Positions 17,880 through 25,382 of a stretch of 64,000 bases of DNA are shown piece after piece (within the stretch, counting starts at the first letter, position 1; every line of letters begins with the position of its first letter). Below the pieces are notes generated by a model that saw only the letters and a list, made by a program, of their open reading frames with translations, did no database searches and was not told where the DNA came from. The translations under genes were made by a program, and so were the position numbers. Location of the stretch: the NCBI RefSeq assembly GCF_000270285.1, contig NC_015738.1, positions 186,001 to 250,000 of the forward strand, read 5' to 3'. Source of the DNA: Eggerthella sp. YY7918. Lineage in GTDB: Bacteria > Actinomycetota > Coriobacteriia > Coriobacteriales > Eggerthellaceae.

Positions 17880-17927
17880 TCACACGCGGCGCACAGCCGT
17901 TCGCGCAGGTGGGAAGGAAGGATTATC

Positions 17928-18269
17928 ATGAGCTTCACGCAAAATTCAGGTGGTACGGTAAGGGATCACAGCAGCGGCCGGGTGCTCGAAGGCCGTGCAG
18001 GCATCGCGGTTGCGTCGGTATTGGCGCTGGCAACCATCGCGCTTGCTGTGGCGGAGTGGATTTTGCTGCCCGACCAGGTGATCGTGCAGTTCGGTATTTC
18101 GGGTGAGCATTACGGTCCGAAACCCGTAATCGTGTTGATTACGGCCGCGCTCGGGCTGGGTGGCGCGGGGTGGCTTGCGGCGGCGCGCGCGAAGACGGGC
18201 TTGCTGCTGGCTGTGATTGGCCTTGCGGTGGCGGTGGTGACACTCGCCATTAACCTCGTGTTATTCTAA
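17928..18269 (+). CDS. Small DUF1648-like membrane protein
   Basis: The 113-residue protein has a polar N-terminus of about 22 residues and three hydrophobic segments. LLPDQVIVQFGISGEHYGPKP resembles the DUF1648 motif (Pro, Gln/His, G-x-x-x-x-x-x-K) of SdpI-like proteins. RBS GGAAGGA precedes the ATG. It sits between the permease and the GntR regulator and shares the DUF1648 signature with the last operon gene, so both may be accessory or immunity-type membrane parts of the exporter. Confidence 0.7.
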   Translation: MSFTQNSGGTVRDHSSGRVLEGRAGIAVASVLALATIALAVAEWILLPDQVIVQFGISGEHYGPKPVIVLITAALGLGGAGWLAAARAKTGLLLAVIGLAVAVVTLAINLVLF

Positions 18270-18293
18270 GCTGTTCGCAAAGGAGGTTTGCCT

Positions 18294-18797
18294 ATGATTT
18301 TGCATATAGATCAGAAGGCTGACGAGCCGCTGTATCTGCAAATACATAACCAGATTATTGCCGCTATTGCGCGCGGTGAGCTGCGGCCAGGTGCCGCGCT
18401 GCCCTCCGTGCGGGCACTCGCAAGCGACCTTGGCATTAACCTGCATACCGTGAACAAGGCCTATGCCGTGCTGCGCGACGAAGGGTATGTGCTCATGCGC
18501 GGCCGCAGCGGCGCGTACATTGCCGATCCGTGCGAGGACGATCGCGCCGACCGTGCGCGCATCGAGTTGGCGAAGATGGAGGACGAGCTGTTCGAGCTGG
18601 CGCTGGCACACCGTGCGCGCGGCGGCAGCTGGGGTGAGTTTCTTGAGTGCGCGCAAACCCAGGTGGCTCGCGCCTACGGGGCGGGTGAGCGTACGGACGT
18701 CGACCCCGCTTCGGATTCGGCATCGGCATCGACTGTCGCGAAAACCCGCCGTGGGGGAACTTCTTCGCGTGAAGCTGCTGTAGGGGGTGTGCATTGA
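18294..18797 (+). CDS. GntR-family transcriptional regulator, YtrA type
   Basis: Residues 10-75 form a GntR winged helix: PLYLQIHNQIIAAIARGELRPGAALPSVRALASDLGINLHTVNKAY is the typical pattern. After it comes only a short helical tail rather than a large ligand domain, which is the YtrA subfamily. RBS AAGGAGG is ideally placed before ATG 18294, so the TTG six bases earlier is not needed. The product is 167 residues, with a low-complexity Ser/Ala end. It probably represses its own ABC exporter operon. Its stop overlaps the next start by one base. Confidence 0.9.
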   Translation: MILHIDQKADEPLYLQIHNQIIAAIARGELRPGAALPSVRALASDLGINLHTVNKAYAVLRDEGYVLMRGRSGAYIADPCEDDRADRARIELAKMEDELFELALAHRARGGSWGEFLECAQTQVARAYGAGERTDVDPASDSASASTVAKTRRGGTSSREAAVGGVH

Positions 18798-19918
18798 TGC
18801 AGAGTTTCGATGCCACGCTCATGATGATGCTTCTGGTTTTGTTGCTCATTCCCACACTTGGCGTGATTATGGCGTTGACACCCTACCTTATGCGTCGCGG
18901 TGAGGTTTTTACCGTTACGGTGCCTACTGCTGCGCAGAACGATTCTTTCATCAGGCAACTTAAACGACGCTATGCGGCTATTGTCGGTTCGATTACGATT
19001 GTGTTCACGCTGATCGGACTCGTGGCAGCCGCTGCGCGCAGCGAACAAGGTCTCATGTTTGCCATGATCGTGGGCACGCTTGTGCTATGTGCGTGCGGTT
19101 ACGGCCTGATGTTGCGCTATCGTTCGCGCATGCGGGCGTACAAGCGGGAGCAAGGCTGGAAAGCCGAAGCCCAGGAATCGGTGGCTGTAGTGAACGAGCA
19201 GCCCGTTCCTCGCGCTATTTCTTTCAAGTGGAATCTGCTGTATATCCCGATTATTCTGGTGACGCTGGCTGTAGGAATTATCGGATACCCGTATATGCCT
19301 GATATGGTTCCCATGCATGCGAGCTTCGATGGTACGGTGAATCGCTGGGAGCCGAAAAGTCCAGGTGTCGTAGCATTTCCGGTAATTATGCAGGTATTTA
19401 TAGCAGCTTGTATCATGTTTAGCCATTGGACCATTTTGCGGTCGAAAAAATGGGCAGAACCGGGTGCACCCGCCACATCTGCGCTTGCGTATGGCCTGTT
19501 TGCTCGCGCGCAGAGTATCTTCCTTGTAGCAACCGGCGTGCTGATAGTGGCCTGTTTGGGTCTTGCGTTCGAACTTTCATCGCTCGGTGTGATAACGCTC
19601 GGGCAGGCAGCGATCATATTGTTAGTAGCGACGATACCCACCGTGGTGGGGTCAGTCATACTTTCGGTGGTGTACGGGCAAGCTGGCTCGCGCGTATTCA
19701 AACGCATGGCTGGTTCCGAGCAGCTGCTCGCTGATGACGACGAGCACTGGAAGCTGGGCGTCTTCTATTACAACCCCGATGATGCGAGTCTCTTTTTGCC
19801 CGAGCGCTTCGGCATCGGCTGGACGTTCAACCTCGCCCGTCCTGCCGTGTGGGCCCTGCTCGTCGCTGGCGTTCTGGTGACCATAGCCTTCATGGTAGCC
19901 GTCATGCTGTTGGTGTAG
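18797..19918 (+). CDS. DUF1648/DUF5808-domain membrane protein
   Basis: The 373-residue protein has about eight membrane helices. The central PDMVPMHASFDGTVNRWEPKS is a clear DUF1648 motif. Near the C-terminus, DDEHWKLGVFYYNPDDASLFLPERFGIGWTFN is the short DUF5808 motif. This domain pair recurs in GntR/YtrA-linked operons. The ATG overlaps the GntR stop by one base. The molecular role is unknown; a membrane accessory or immunity part of the exporter is inferred from the operon. Confidence 0.82.
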   Translation: MQSFDATLMMMLLVLLLIPTLGVIMALTPYLMRRGEVFTVTVPTAAQNDSFIRQLKRRYAAIVGSITIVFTLIGLVAAAARSEQGLMFAMIVGTLVLCACGYGLMLRYRSRMRAYKREQGWKAEAQESVAVVNEQPVPRAISFKWNLLYIPIILVTLAVGIIGYPYMPDMVPMHASFDGTVNRWEPKSPGVVAFPVIMQVFIAACIMFSHWTILRSKKWAEPGAPATSALAYGLFARAQSIFLVATGVLIVACLGLAFELSSLGVITLGQAAIILLVATIPTVVGSVILSVVYGQAGSRVFKRMAGSEQLLADDDEHWKLGVFYYNPDDASLFLPERFGIGWTFNLARPAVWALLVAGVLVTIAFMVAVMLLV

Positions 19919-19933
19919 AGACGCGCTCTCTAA

Positions 19934-19987
19934 TCTGGTAACGTAATTTGCCAGACAGATCGAAACTGGCGAGATAATTTTGCCAGA
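19934..19987. repeat. Tandem inverted-repeat pair upstream of the ABC-F gene
   Basis: Two copies of a motif TCTGG/CTGGC...TAATTTTGCCAGA follow each other: 19934-19955 (TCTGG with CCAGA) and 19966-19987 (CTGGC with GCCAG). They share TAATTT-(T)-GCCAGA and are 32 bases apart. They lie between the operon end and the ABC-F promoter and may be operator sites; no cognate regulator is assigned. Confidence 0.35.
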
Positions 19988-20040
19988 TAGCGAAGTGGTG
20001 GTCACCTTCTGCATCCTCATGTTCTTCTGACCCTATGCGA

Positions 20041-20046
20041 TATAAT
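20041..20046 (+). promoter_or_regulatory. -10 element of the ABC-F gene
   Basis: A perfect TATAAT lies 36 bases before the start codon. The -35 region (CATGTT at 17-bp spacing) is weak. Confidence 0.5.
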
Positions 20047-20081
20047 CGCCTGCGAACAATGGCAATGAAGGGCGGGTGCGC

Positions 20082-21956
20082 ATGGCGTTTTTGTTGGGCT
20101 GCGAGAAGGTGCGGGTGGAATTCCCTACCAAGACGGTGTTCGAGAGCGTGTCGCTGGGCGTGGACGAGGGCGACCGCATTGGCATTGTCGGGCGCAACGG
20201 CGACGGGAAGTCGACGCTGCTTGCGCTGCTGGCAGGCGCGCTTGAGCCCGACGACGGACGCGTGTTGCGCAACGGCGCGGTGCGAGTGGGCATGCTGGGG
20301 CAGACCGATTCGCTTGATCCTGAGGTTACGGTGGGCGAGGCTATTGTCGGTGATATGCCCGAATATGAGTGGGCGGGCGATGCGCGGATTCGCGACATCA
20401 TCGCAGGGCTTGCGCGCGACATTCCGTGGGATGCACGTGTGGGTGCGCTTTCAGGTGGGCAGCGACGGCGCGTTGACTTGGTGCGATTGCTCATTGGCGA
20501 CTGGGACGTGCTTGCGCTTGACGAGCCTACGAACCATTTGGACGTGCGTGCCATCACGTGGTTGGCGGGGCATCTGAAGAGCCGCTGGCGCGCGGGGCAG
20601 GGAGCGCTCTTGGTGGTCACGCACGATCGCTGGTTTCTTGACGAAGTGTGTTTGCGCATGTGGGAGGTGCACGACCGCACGGTGGAGCCGTTCGAAGGCG
20701 GCTTCTCGGCCTACATCATGCAGCGCGTTGAGCGCGACCGTTTGGCGGTGCTTGCCGAGCAGAAGCGTCAAAACGAGCTGCGCCGCGAGCTGGCGTGGCT
20801 GTCGCGCGGGGCGCGGGCGCGTGCGACGAAGCCGAAATTCCATGTGGCCGCTGCCCAAGCGCTCATCGCCGACGTGCCGCCGCTGCGTGACGAGTTGGCC
20901 CTCAAGCGCATGGCCATGGCACGCCTCGGCAAGCAGGTGGTGGACTTGGAACACGTCACCGTGCGCTTTGATGGGCGCGAGGTTCCGGTGCTCGACGACG
21001 TGGACTGGATTATCGGCCCGGGCGATCGCTACGGCATCGTGGGCGAGAACGGCACGGGCAAGACCACACTGTTGCGCGTGATCCAAGGTTTGCAAGCGCC
21101 GACGTCTGGCCGTGTGAAGATCGGTCAGACCGTGCGCTTCGCTGTTCTTTCGCAGCACCTAGACGACCTCACGCGCTTTGGCAACGACCGCGTGCGCCAG
21201 GTTATCGGGCGCTACAGCCGTCGCACCATGCTCGATGGCAAGGAAATGACCCCGGCGCAGCTGCTGGAGAAGTTGGGATTTTCGCGTGCTGACCTCAACG
21301 AGCCAGTGTGCGATCTGTCCGGCGGCCAGAAGCGCCGCCTCGCTTTGATGCTGATTCTGCTGGACGAGCCGAACGTACTCATCCTTGACGAGCCAGGCAA
21401 CGACCTGGATACCGACATGCTAGCCGTGGTGGAGAACTTGCTGGACAGCTGGCCGGGAACATTGCTTTTGGTGACGCACGATCGCTACCTCATGGAGCGC
21501 GTCACGGATCACCAGTTTGCTCTGATGGATGGTAAGTTGCGGCATTTGCCGGGCGGGGTTGACGAGTATTTGAAGCTGGCTGACGAGCGGGAAGCGACCT
21601 GGTCCGGCAAGGGGGCTGGCAGTGCCCAGTCGCTCAAACAGTCCTCGCTGCGCTGCGGAACTCGCTTGGTGGACACCGCCAGCCCCCTTGCCTCGACTTC
21701 CTTAGCTGCTGATTCTACAAGCGCCTCGCTTTCGGGCGGTGAAATCAGGACGCTTCGCAAGCTTATGCAGTCAAACGAGCGGAAAATGGAAACGCTGAAA
21801 GGCAAGATCGACGATGTACGCGCGCAGATGGCCGCCGCCGATCCCACCGACTTCACCGCACTCGGCGACTTCCAGTCCCAGATCAACGATCTGCAATCCC
21901 AAATCGATATCCTCGAAGAAGAGTGGCTCGAAGCCGCCGAACGGCTGGGGGAGTAG
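20082..21956 (+). CDS. ABC-F family ATPase (Uup-like), with an in-frame palindromic insertion
   Basis: Two ABC domains are joined on one 624-residue chain without membrane segments. The first has Walker A GRNGDGKSTL, signature LSGGQRRRV and LALDEPTNHLD. The second has GENGTGKTTL, DLSGGQKRRL and LILDEPGNDLD. A C-terminal coiled coil from about residue 550 is typical of Uup. ABC-F proteins act on ribosomes; Uup is also tied to transposon excision. Between domain 2 and the coiled coil, bases 21606-21692 (29 codons) carry 15-bp perfect inverted repeats and encode a low-complexity linker. I chose ATG 20082 over GTG 20076. Confidence 0.92.
   Translation: MAFLLGCEKVRVEFPTKTVFESVSLGVDEGDRIGIVGRNGDGKSTLLALLAGALEPDDGRVLRNGAVRVGMLGQTDSLDPEVTVGEAIVGDMPEYEWAGDARIRDIIAGLARDIPWDARVGALSGGQRRRVDLVRLLIGDWDVLALDEPTNHLDVRAITWLAGHLKSRWRAGQGALLVVTHDRWFLDEVCLRMWEVHDRTVEPFEGGFSAYIMQRVERDRLAVLAEQKRQNELRRELAWLSRGARARATKPKFHVAAAQALIADVPPLRDELALKRMAMARLGKQVVDLEHVTVRFDGREVPVLDDVDWIIGPGDRYGIVGENGTGKTTLLRVIQGLQAPTSGRVKIGQTVRFAVLSQHLDDLTRFGNDRVRQVIGRYSRRTMLDGKEMTPAQLLEKLGFSRADLNEPVCDLSGGQKRRLALMLILLDEPNVLILDEPGNDLDTDMLAVVENLLDSWPGTLLLVTHDRYLMERVTDHQFALMDGKLRHLPGGVDEYLKLADEREATWSGKGAGSAQSLKQSSLRCGTRLVDTASPLASTSLAADSTSASLSGGEIRTLRKLMQSNERKMETLKGKIDDVRAQMAAADPTDFTALGDFQSQINDLQSQIDILEEEWLEAAERLGE
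21606..21692. repeat. 87-bp palindromic element inside the ABC-F coding sequence
   Basis: GGCAAGGGGGCTGGC (21606-21620) and its exact reverse complement (21678-21692) flank 57 bases. A weaker inner pairing (GTG/CAC) continues the stem. The total of 87 bases is divisible by three, so the element leaves the frame open. It falls in the poorly conserved linker between the second ABC domain and the coiled coil. Confidence 0.65.
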
Positions 21957-22075
21957 GAGCGCTTCCGTATCCGACGACCAAGAGCTGCTGTGCTCGGAGA
22001 GCTTGCTACCTGACGAACGGGCGATTTGCTCTGCCAAATAGAACCTTGAGCATCCTGATTCTAGGATTCCCAGTG

Positions 22076-22441
22076 CTATCCTTCGGCTTCTTCAATGATC
22101 GAAGTGCCAGAAGAACAATCGCCATTGAGCCAATGCCACGACTCATGCATTTGGAGACGTCCGTCTGAAAGAACATGTGGCGTACTTTTGCATTCACCAG
22201 CGCGTACGGTGCCAGAGGTGTTGATATGGTGGTAGCAAAAGTGCAAGTTCCCTTTTTCATCCGCAGTGCCCAAGAGGGATCCCCTGACAATTTCTCCTCC
22301 CTCATATTCAGCCCATACAACAGCGTCTTCTTGGTGGTAAACGAAGTGCGTCCTTCCATCAACTTCCCCGTTGCTGGTGTTCTTTGACGAGACGAATACG
22401 CGATTGTCGTAATTAAAGAAGGTAGAGTCATTCTTTTTCAT
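22076..22441 (-). CDS. Conserved hypothetical protein of the family often labelled N-acetylglutamate synthase-like
   Basis: The 121-residue soluble protein has the pattern FVYHQEDAVVWAEYEGGEIVRGSLLGT, then NLHFCYHHIN and LQMHESWHWLNGD with a final GTSIIEE. I recognise this from a small beta-rich family widespread in Bacteroidetes and Firmicutes that is sometimes annotated as N-acetylglutamate synthase without firm evidence. I chose ATG 22441 because GGAGG lies 6 bases upstream. It is convergent with the ABC-F gene and has lower GC than its neighbours, suggesting transfer. Confidence 0.75.
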   Translation of the reverse strand: MKKNDSTFFNYDNRVFVSSKNTSNGEVDGRTHFVYHQEDAVVWAEYEGGEIVRGSLLGTADEKGNLHFCYHHINTSGTVRAGECKSTPHVLSDGRLQMHESWHWLNGDCSSGTSIIEEAEG

Positions 22442-22532
22442 GCAGATTCCTCCGAATTTATTGGGCGATTCGAAGTATATCAAGTGGCCGCGTCACGAGA
22501 TGCCGACAGGGGGGTGACGGATTGAGGCGGTG

Positions 22533-22581
22533 TTGTATGTTCGGTGAATCGGTCCCTACGATAGTAGTCAAGAGTTACTTG
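22533..22581 (+). promoter_or_regulatory. Weak promoter and palindrome before the 121-aa membrane protein
   Basis: TTGTAT (22533-22538) and TACGAT (22557-22562) are 18 bases apart. Just downstream TCAAG-AGTTA-CTTGA (22567-22581) is a palindrome directly before the RBS. Confidence 0.3.
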
Positions 22582-22595
22582 ATAAGGAGTCTGCG

Positions 22596-22961
22596 ATGGA
22601 ACTGGGATCGTTGCCGGAGTGGTTTACCGCCTCCGCTGAGTTGTTGGCCGTAGTCGTTGCACTGTTTTTGCCGCAATACAATGCTTATCGTGATCGCAAA
22701 GCCAGTTTTGCGCGCATGAAGCGGGTGACGAAGGGGATGCTGCAAACGCTTGCCGACGATCGCGAACAATGCGGTGAGAGTTGTGATGCGGCGAAGTTGC
22801 AAAGTGCCGAGGACTTAGATCTCTACCTGCGTGTAGCGTTCTTCGCGCTCAGCGATGCCCGCGAAATCGCTCTCCGCGACGAGGTGTCGAACCTCTACCG
22901 GCAACTCATTGCCTCCAAAGCCAACCTCCCAATCCTCCGTCAAAAAATCGCCGCCTTGTAA
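22596..22961 (+). CDS. Small hypothetical protein with one N-terminal membrane helix
   Basis: The 121-residue product is not recognised. Residues 11-26 (SAELLAVVVALFLPQY) form one hydrophobic helix. The rest is a charged, probably helical cytoplasmic domain with two Cys (CGESC near residue 60). AAGGAG is well placed before the ATG, and codon use resembles neighbouring real genes. It stands alone between a convergent-side hypothetical gene and tRNA-Ala. The layout resembles small membrane-tethered proteins seen near defence or transport genes, but nothing assigns a role. Confidence 0.65.
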   Translation: MELGSLPEWFTASAELLAVVVALFLPQYNAYRDRKASFARMKRVTKGMLQTLADDREQCGESCDAAKLQSAEDLDLYLRVAFFALSDAREIALRDEVSNLYRQLIASKANLPILRQKIAAL

Positions 22962-23011
22962 CGGACTCCGCATTAAATTATGTACTCAGGCTGGTATTCG
23001 CAGTCCTCTGC

Positions 23012-23069
23012 TATGGGGAGCGTTTGCATACGTACCGGGTACCCTATATGTACACAAACGCTCCCCATA
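23012..23069. repeat. Perfect 15-bp inverted repeat with 28-base loop
   Basis: TATGGGGAGCGTTTG (23012-23026) and its exact reverse complement (23055-23069) flank a loop that contains GTACCGGGTAC. It lies between the 121-aa gene and tRNA-Ala and lacks a T-tract. It could be a terminator-like hairpin or a small mobile palindrome. Confidence 0.5.
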
Positions 23070-23093
23070 TTGAGCTGACGGGAGCGGTAAAAC

Positions 23094-23126
23094 GAAAATC
23101 GGGCCGGAAGTTGCTTCCGGCCCGAT
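23094..23126 (-). terminator. Rho-independent terminator of tRNA-Ala
   Basis: A 13-bp GC-rich stem (23098-23110 with 23114-23126) has a 3-base loop and is followed on the minus strand by TTTT (23097-23094). Confidence 0.9.
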
Positions 23127-23135
23127 TGAGTTTCG

Positions 23136-23211
23136 TGGTGGAGATGATGGGATTCGAACCCACGACCCCCACGTTGCGAACGTGATGCTCTCCCAGCTGA
23201 GCTACATCCCC
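23136..23211 (-). tRNA. tRNA-Ala(CGC)
   Basis: The minus strand folds into a 76-base cloverleaf. The acceptor stem GGGGATG/CATCTCC has the G3-U70 wobble that identifies tRNA-Ala. The anticodon loop is TTCGCAA, giving CGC, which reads GCG. The T arm carries GGTTCGAATCC and the 3' CCA is encoded. Confidence 0.97.
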
Positions 23212-23757
23212 ACGAATAGGTGCGCGTTTCGCGCGAAAACGTATTTTGCCCGTATTGAGCGCCTTTGTCAAATGTGCGAAACCGAGAGCTAGGGTTAGAG
23301 CGCAACGACCACACCAATTTGCTCTATTCGGATTTGGGGCCGAACCGAAGTCGGTAAAGCGTTATTACTACTACTTGCACCGCATTATCACTAACACTGC
23401 ATTAGCGCGGAAGCATGCATGAAGGCCCTGAGCTCTACGTTAATCCGCCCTTGATGCAACGCATGCACAATTCTGGCAGAGATTAACGGGTATGGCACAG
23501 AAAAGGGAGGTCTTCGGGCCTCGTAATCAAGCTAGTCGCGCTGCTTACCGACCTGATATACTGCCCGCTCGCTCGCATGTGACTGCCAGCCAAAACCAAT
23601 CCACCTCGGAAGGAGAAACCCCTACATTCTTATGCGGGGTTTTCCCTATACTTTTCAAAAAATCCCCCGATACTTCAAAATTCCTCCACATGTTGTCCCT
23701 AATCCTTCTACAATTTAGGCAACGGAGAGATCGTCAGTTCGAAGGGAGGAGCTTTAG
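23212..23757. other. 546-base gap between tRNA-Ala and nrfA
   Basis: No convincing gene is seen. It holds GATTTGGGGCC near 23330 (shared with the MITE-like ends at 14136), an inverted repeat CGTTAATC/GATTAACG (23438-23445/23481-23488), and a hairpin AAACCCC/GGGGTTT with T-tract (23616-23643) that may terminate or attenuate transcription ahead of nrfA. A 28-codon ORF at 23632-23718 has no usable RBS and was not called. Confidence 0.6.
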
Positions 23758-25077
23758 ATGACAAAAGTTAAAAGAAACAAGGCGGCTCTCTGGACCGCAT
23801 CGCTGTGCGCCTTTGGGTTGGTTATGGGCCTAGTTGCCTGTGCACCCCAAAACTCCAGCGAATCGACGGATCAGAAAGCAGACGAGAAAGCACAGGTGGA
23901 AACACCTGCCACTGATGAATACGGTGTGGTCAAGGCAGCGTCTTGGGCAACCATCTACCCTGAAGAGTGCGAAACGTACATGATGAATGCGTCCAACTCG
24001 CCCGATTCGGGAAAGCACAACTACTTGGAGCTTTATCCGGCTCTGAACACCATGTACAAGGGATATGCGTTCGCGCTGGGTTACGACGAGGCATCGAGCC
24101 ACCTGTACACGCTCCAGAGCGTGAAGGAAACGCCGCGTACCACGCAGAAAGAGCAGTTGGCGAACTGCATTACGTGCAAGACGCCGCAGTTCACCCGTCT
24201 GGTTGAAACCGAGGGCGACGGCGTGTATGCGCAGAAGTTCAACGACACGATCGGCCAGTTCGACGAGAACATCAGCTGCTACAACTGCCACGAGAACGAT
24301 CCCGAAACGCTCAACGTAACGGGTCAGTACTTCGTGAAGTCGCTCGGCAATGCTGCCAATGACGACGCGGCTGTTCCGATGGCGGCGCAAGTGTGCGGCC
24401 AGTGCCACAACGAGTACTACTTCGATCCGGAGACGAAGGTCACTTCTAACCCCTATGTTGGGCTGGAAGCCATGACTCCGGATGCCATCCTCGCATACTA
24501 CGACGAGATGGGCTTCTCTGACTGGAACCACAAGGACACGTTTGCGCCGATGATCAAGGTGCAGCATCCTGAGTTCGAGACCATGTATGGCGGCGATAAG
24601 GGTCCGATGGCCAAGAATGGCTACAGCTGCGCCGACTGCCACATGGGCAAAGTCAACGAAGGAACCGAGAACGAGTACACGTCGCACAACTGGATCAGCC
24701 CGCTCGAGAACGATCAACTTCTCGAGAACGACTGCAGCCAGTGCCACAACGATCTGAAGGCCGAAGTTGCCAAGACCCAGGCCAAGGAAGAAGAGCGTGT
24801 GACGGCCATCAGCGAGAAGATCGCCGATATGACAAACAAGATCGCTGCGAAGTACGCTGACGAGATTGCAACGCTCAAGGCCGCCAAAGAAGCTGGCGAA
24901 AAGCCGACTCCTTCGGCCGAGCTCGCCGCTCTGCAGAAGCTGCAGCGCAACGCTCAGTTCTATTGGGATTTCGTGATGGTTGAAAACAGTGAGGGCGCAC
25001 ACAACCCCACGCTGACCTTTGAGACCCTCGACAAAGCCGAAGCGGCAGCGGACGAAGCGCTCGCCATGCTTGCATAA
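23758..25077 (+). CDS. nrfA: Ammonia-forming cytochrome c nitrite reductase NrfA
   Basis: NrfA reduces nitrite to ammonium with six electrons at a Lys-ligated haem. CITCK near residue 140 is the catalytic haem site. Four CxxCH motifs follow (CYNCH, CGQCH, CADCH, CSQCH), completing the pentahaem set. The N-terminus ends LVACAPQ, a lipobox, so the enzyme should be a lipoprotein on the outer face of the membrane. RBS GGGAGG precedes the ATG. The 439 residues are normal. The order nrfA, terminator, nrfH-like gene differs from the usual nrfHA. Confidence 0.96.
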   Translation: MTKVKRNKAALWTASLCAFGLVMGLVACAPQNSSESTDQKADEKAQVETPATDEYGVVKAASWATIYPEECETYMMNASNSPDSGKHNYLELYPALNTMYKGYAFALGYDEASSHLYTLQSVKETPRTTQKEQLANCITCKTPQFTRLVETEGDGVYAQKFNDTIGQFDENISCYNCHENDPETLNVTGQYFVKSLGNAANDDAAVPMAAQVCGQCHNEYYFDPETKVTSNPYVGLEAMTPDAILAYYDEMGFSDWNHKDTFAPMIKVQHPEFETMYGGDKGPMAKNGYSCADCHMGKVNEGTENEYTSHNWISPLENDQLLENDCSQCHNDLKAEVAKTQAKEEERVTAISEKIADMTNKIAAKYADEIATLKAAKEAGEKPTPSAELAALQKLQRNAQFYWDFVMVENSEGAHNPTLTFETLDKAEAAADEALAMLA

Positions 25078-25109
25078 TCGGCTCGACGTTCTCTCCAAAC
25101 GTCCCGACC

Positions 25110-25158
25110 CGGAGGCGTCGGAGGAGGCATGTGCTTCCTCCGCGCCTCTGAGGTTTTT
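25110..25158 (+). terminator. nrfA terminator
   Basis: Two stem blocks, GAGGCG/CGCCTC (25112-25117/25143-25148) and GGAGGA/TCCTCC (25120-25125/25136-25141), are followed by TTTTT at 25154. Confidence 0.85.
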
Positions 25159-25180
25159 GGCTCTCATGTAAAAAATTCTC

Positions 25181-25259
25181 GCGGTAGCGCCCCTATCACA
25201 CGAAAAACGACGGGAATCCGGGCTAATTCCCCCCAAATGGGTGATAGGTTTTTTACCGC
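25181..25259. repeat. Three-tier stem-loop between nrfA and the nrfH-like gene
   Basis: GCGGTA/TACCGC (25181-25186/25254-25259) and CCTATCAC/GTGATAGG (25192-25199/25241-25248) are separated by a symmetric 5x5 internal loop. An inner GGGAA/TTCCC hairpin caps the structure. The element ends at the base that begins the predicted -35, so it may be regulatory or a small palindromic repeat. Confidence 0.5.
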
Positions 25260-25287
25260 TTGAAGGTTAGTATGCATGTGGTACAGT
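25260..25287 (+). promoter_or_regulatory. Putative promoter of the nrfH-like gene
   Basis: TTGAAG (25260-25265) and TACAGT (25282-25287) are 16 bases apart, downstream of the nrfA terminator, which suggests independent expression of this gene. Confidence 0.45.
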
Positions 25288-25382
25288 GCTTGTGTTTCCG
25301 TTTGAACACCGTTCGAGAGACGATAACAACGGAGACGGATGGAAATGCAAGACGAGAGTGAACTGAAAGGAGGTAAGAGAGC

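Noticed and set aside
23632-23718. 28-codon ORF upstream of nrfA as a leader peptide
   Set aside because: The only RBS-like sequence is 16 bases away and inside a hairpin; no codon run suggests attenuation.
23830-25236. 468-codon minus-strand ORF opposite nrfA
   Set aside because: Antisense to a gene with all five haem motifs; composition is typical of a shadow frame.
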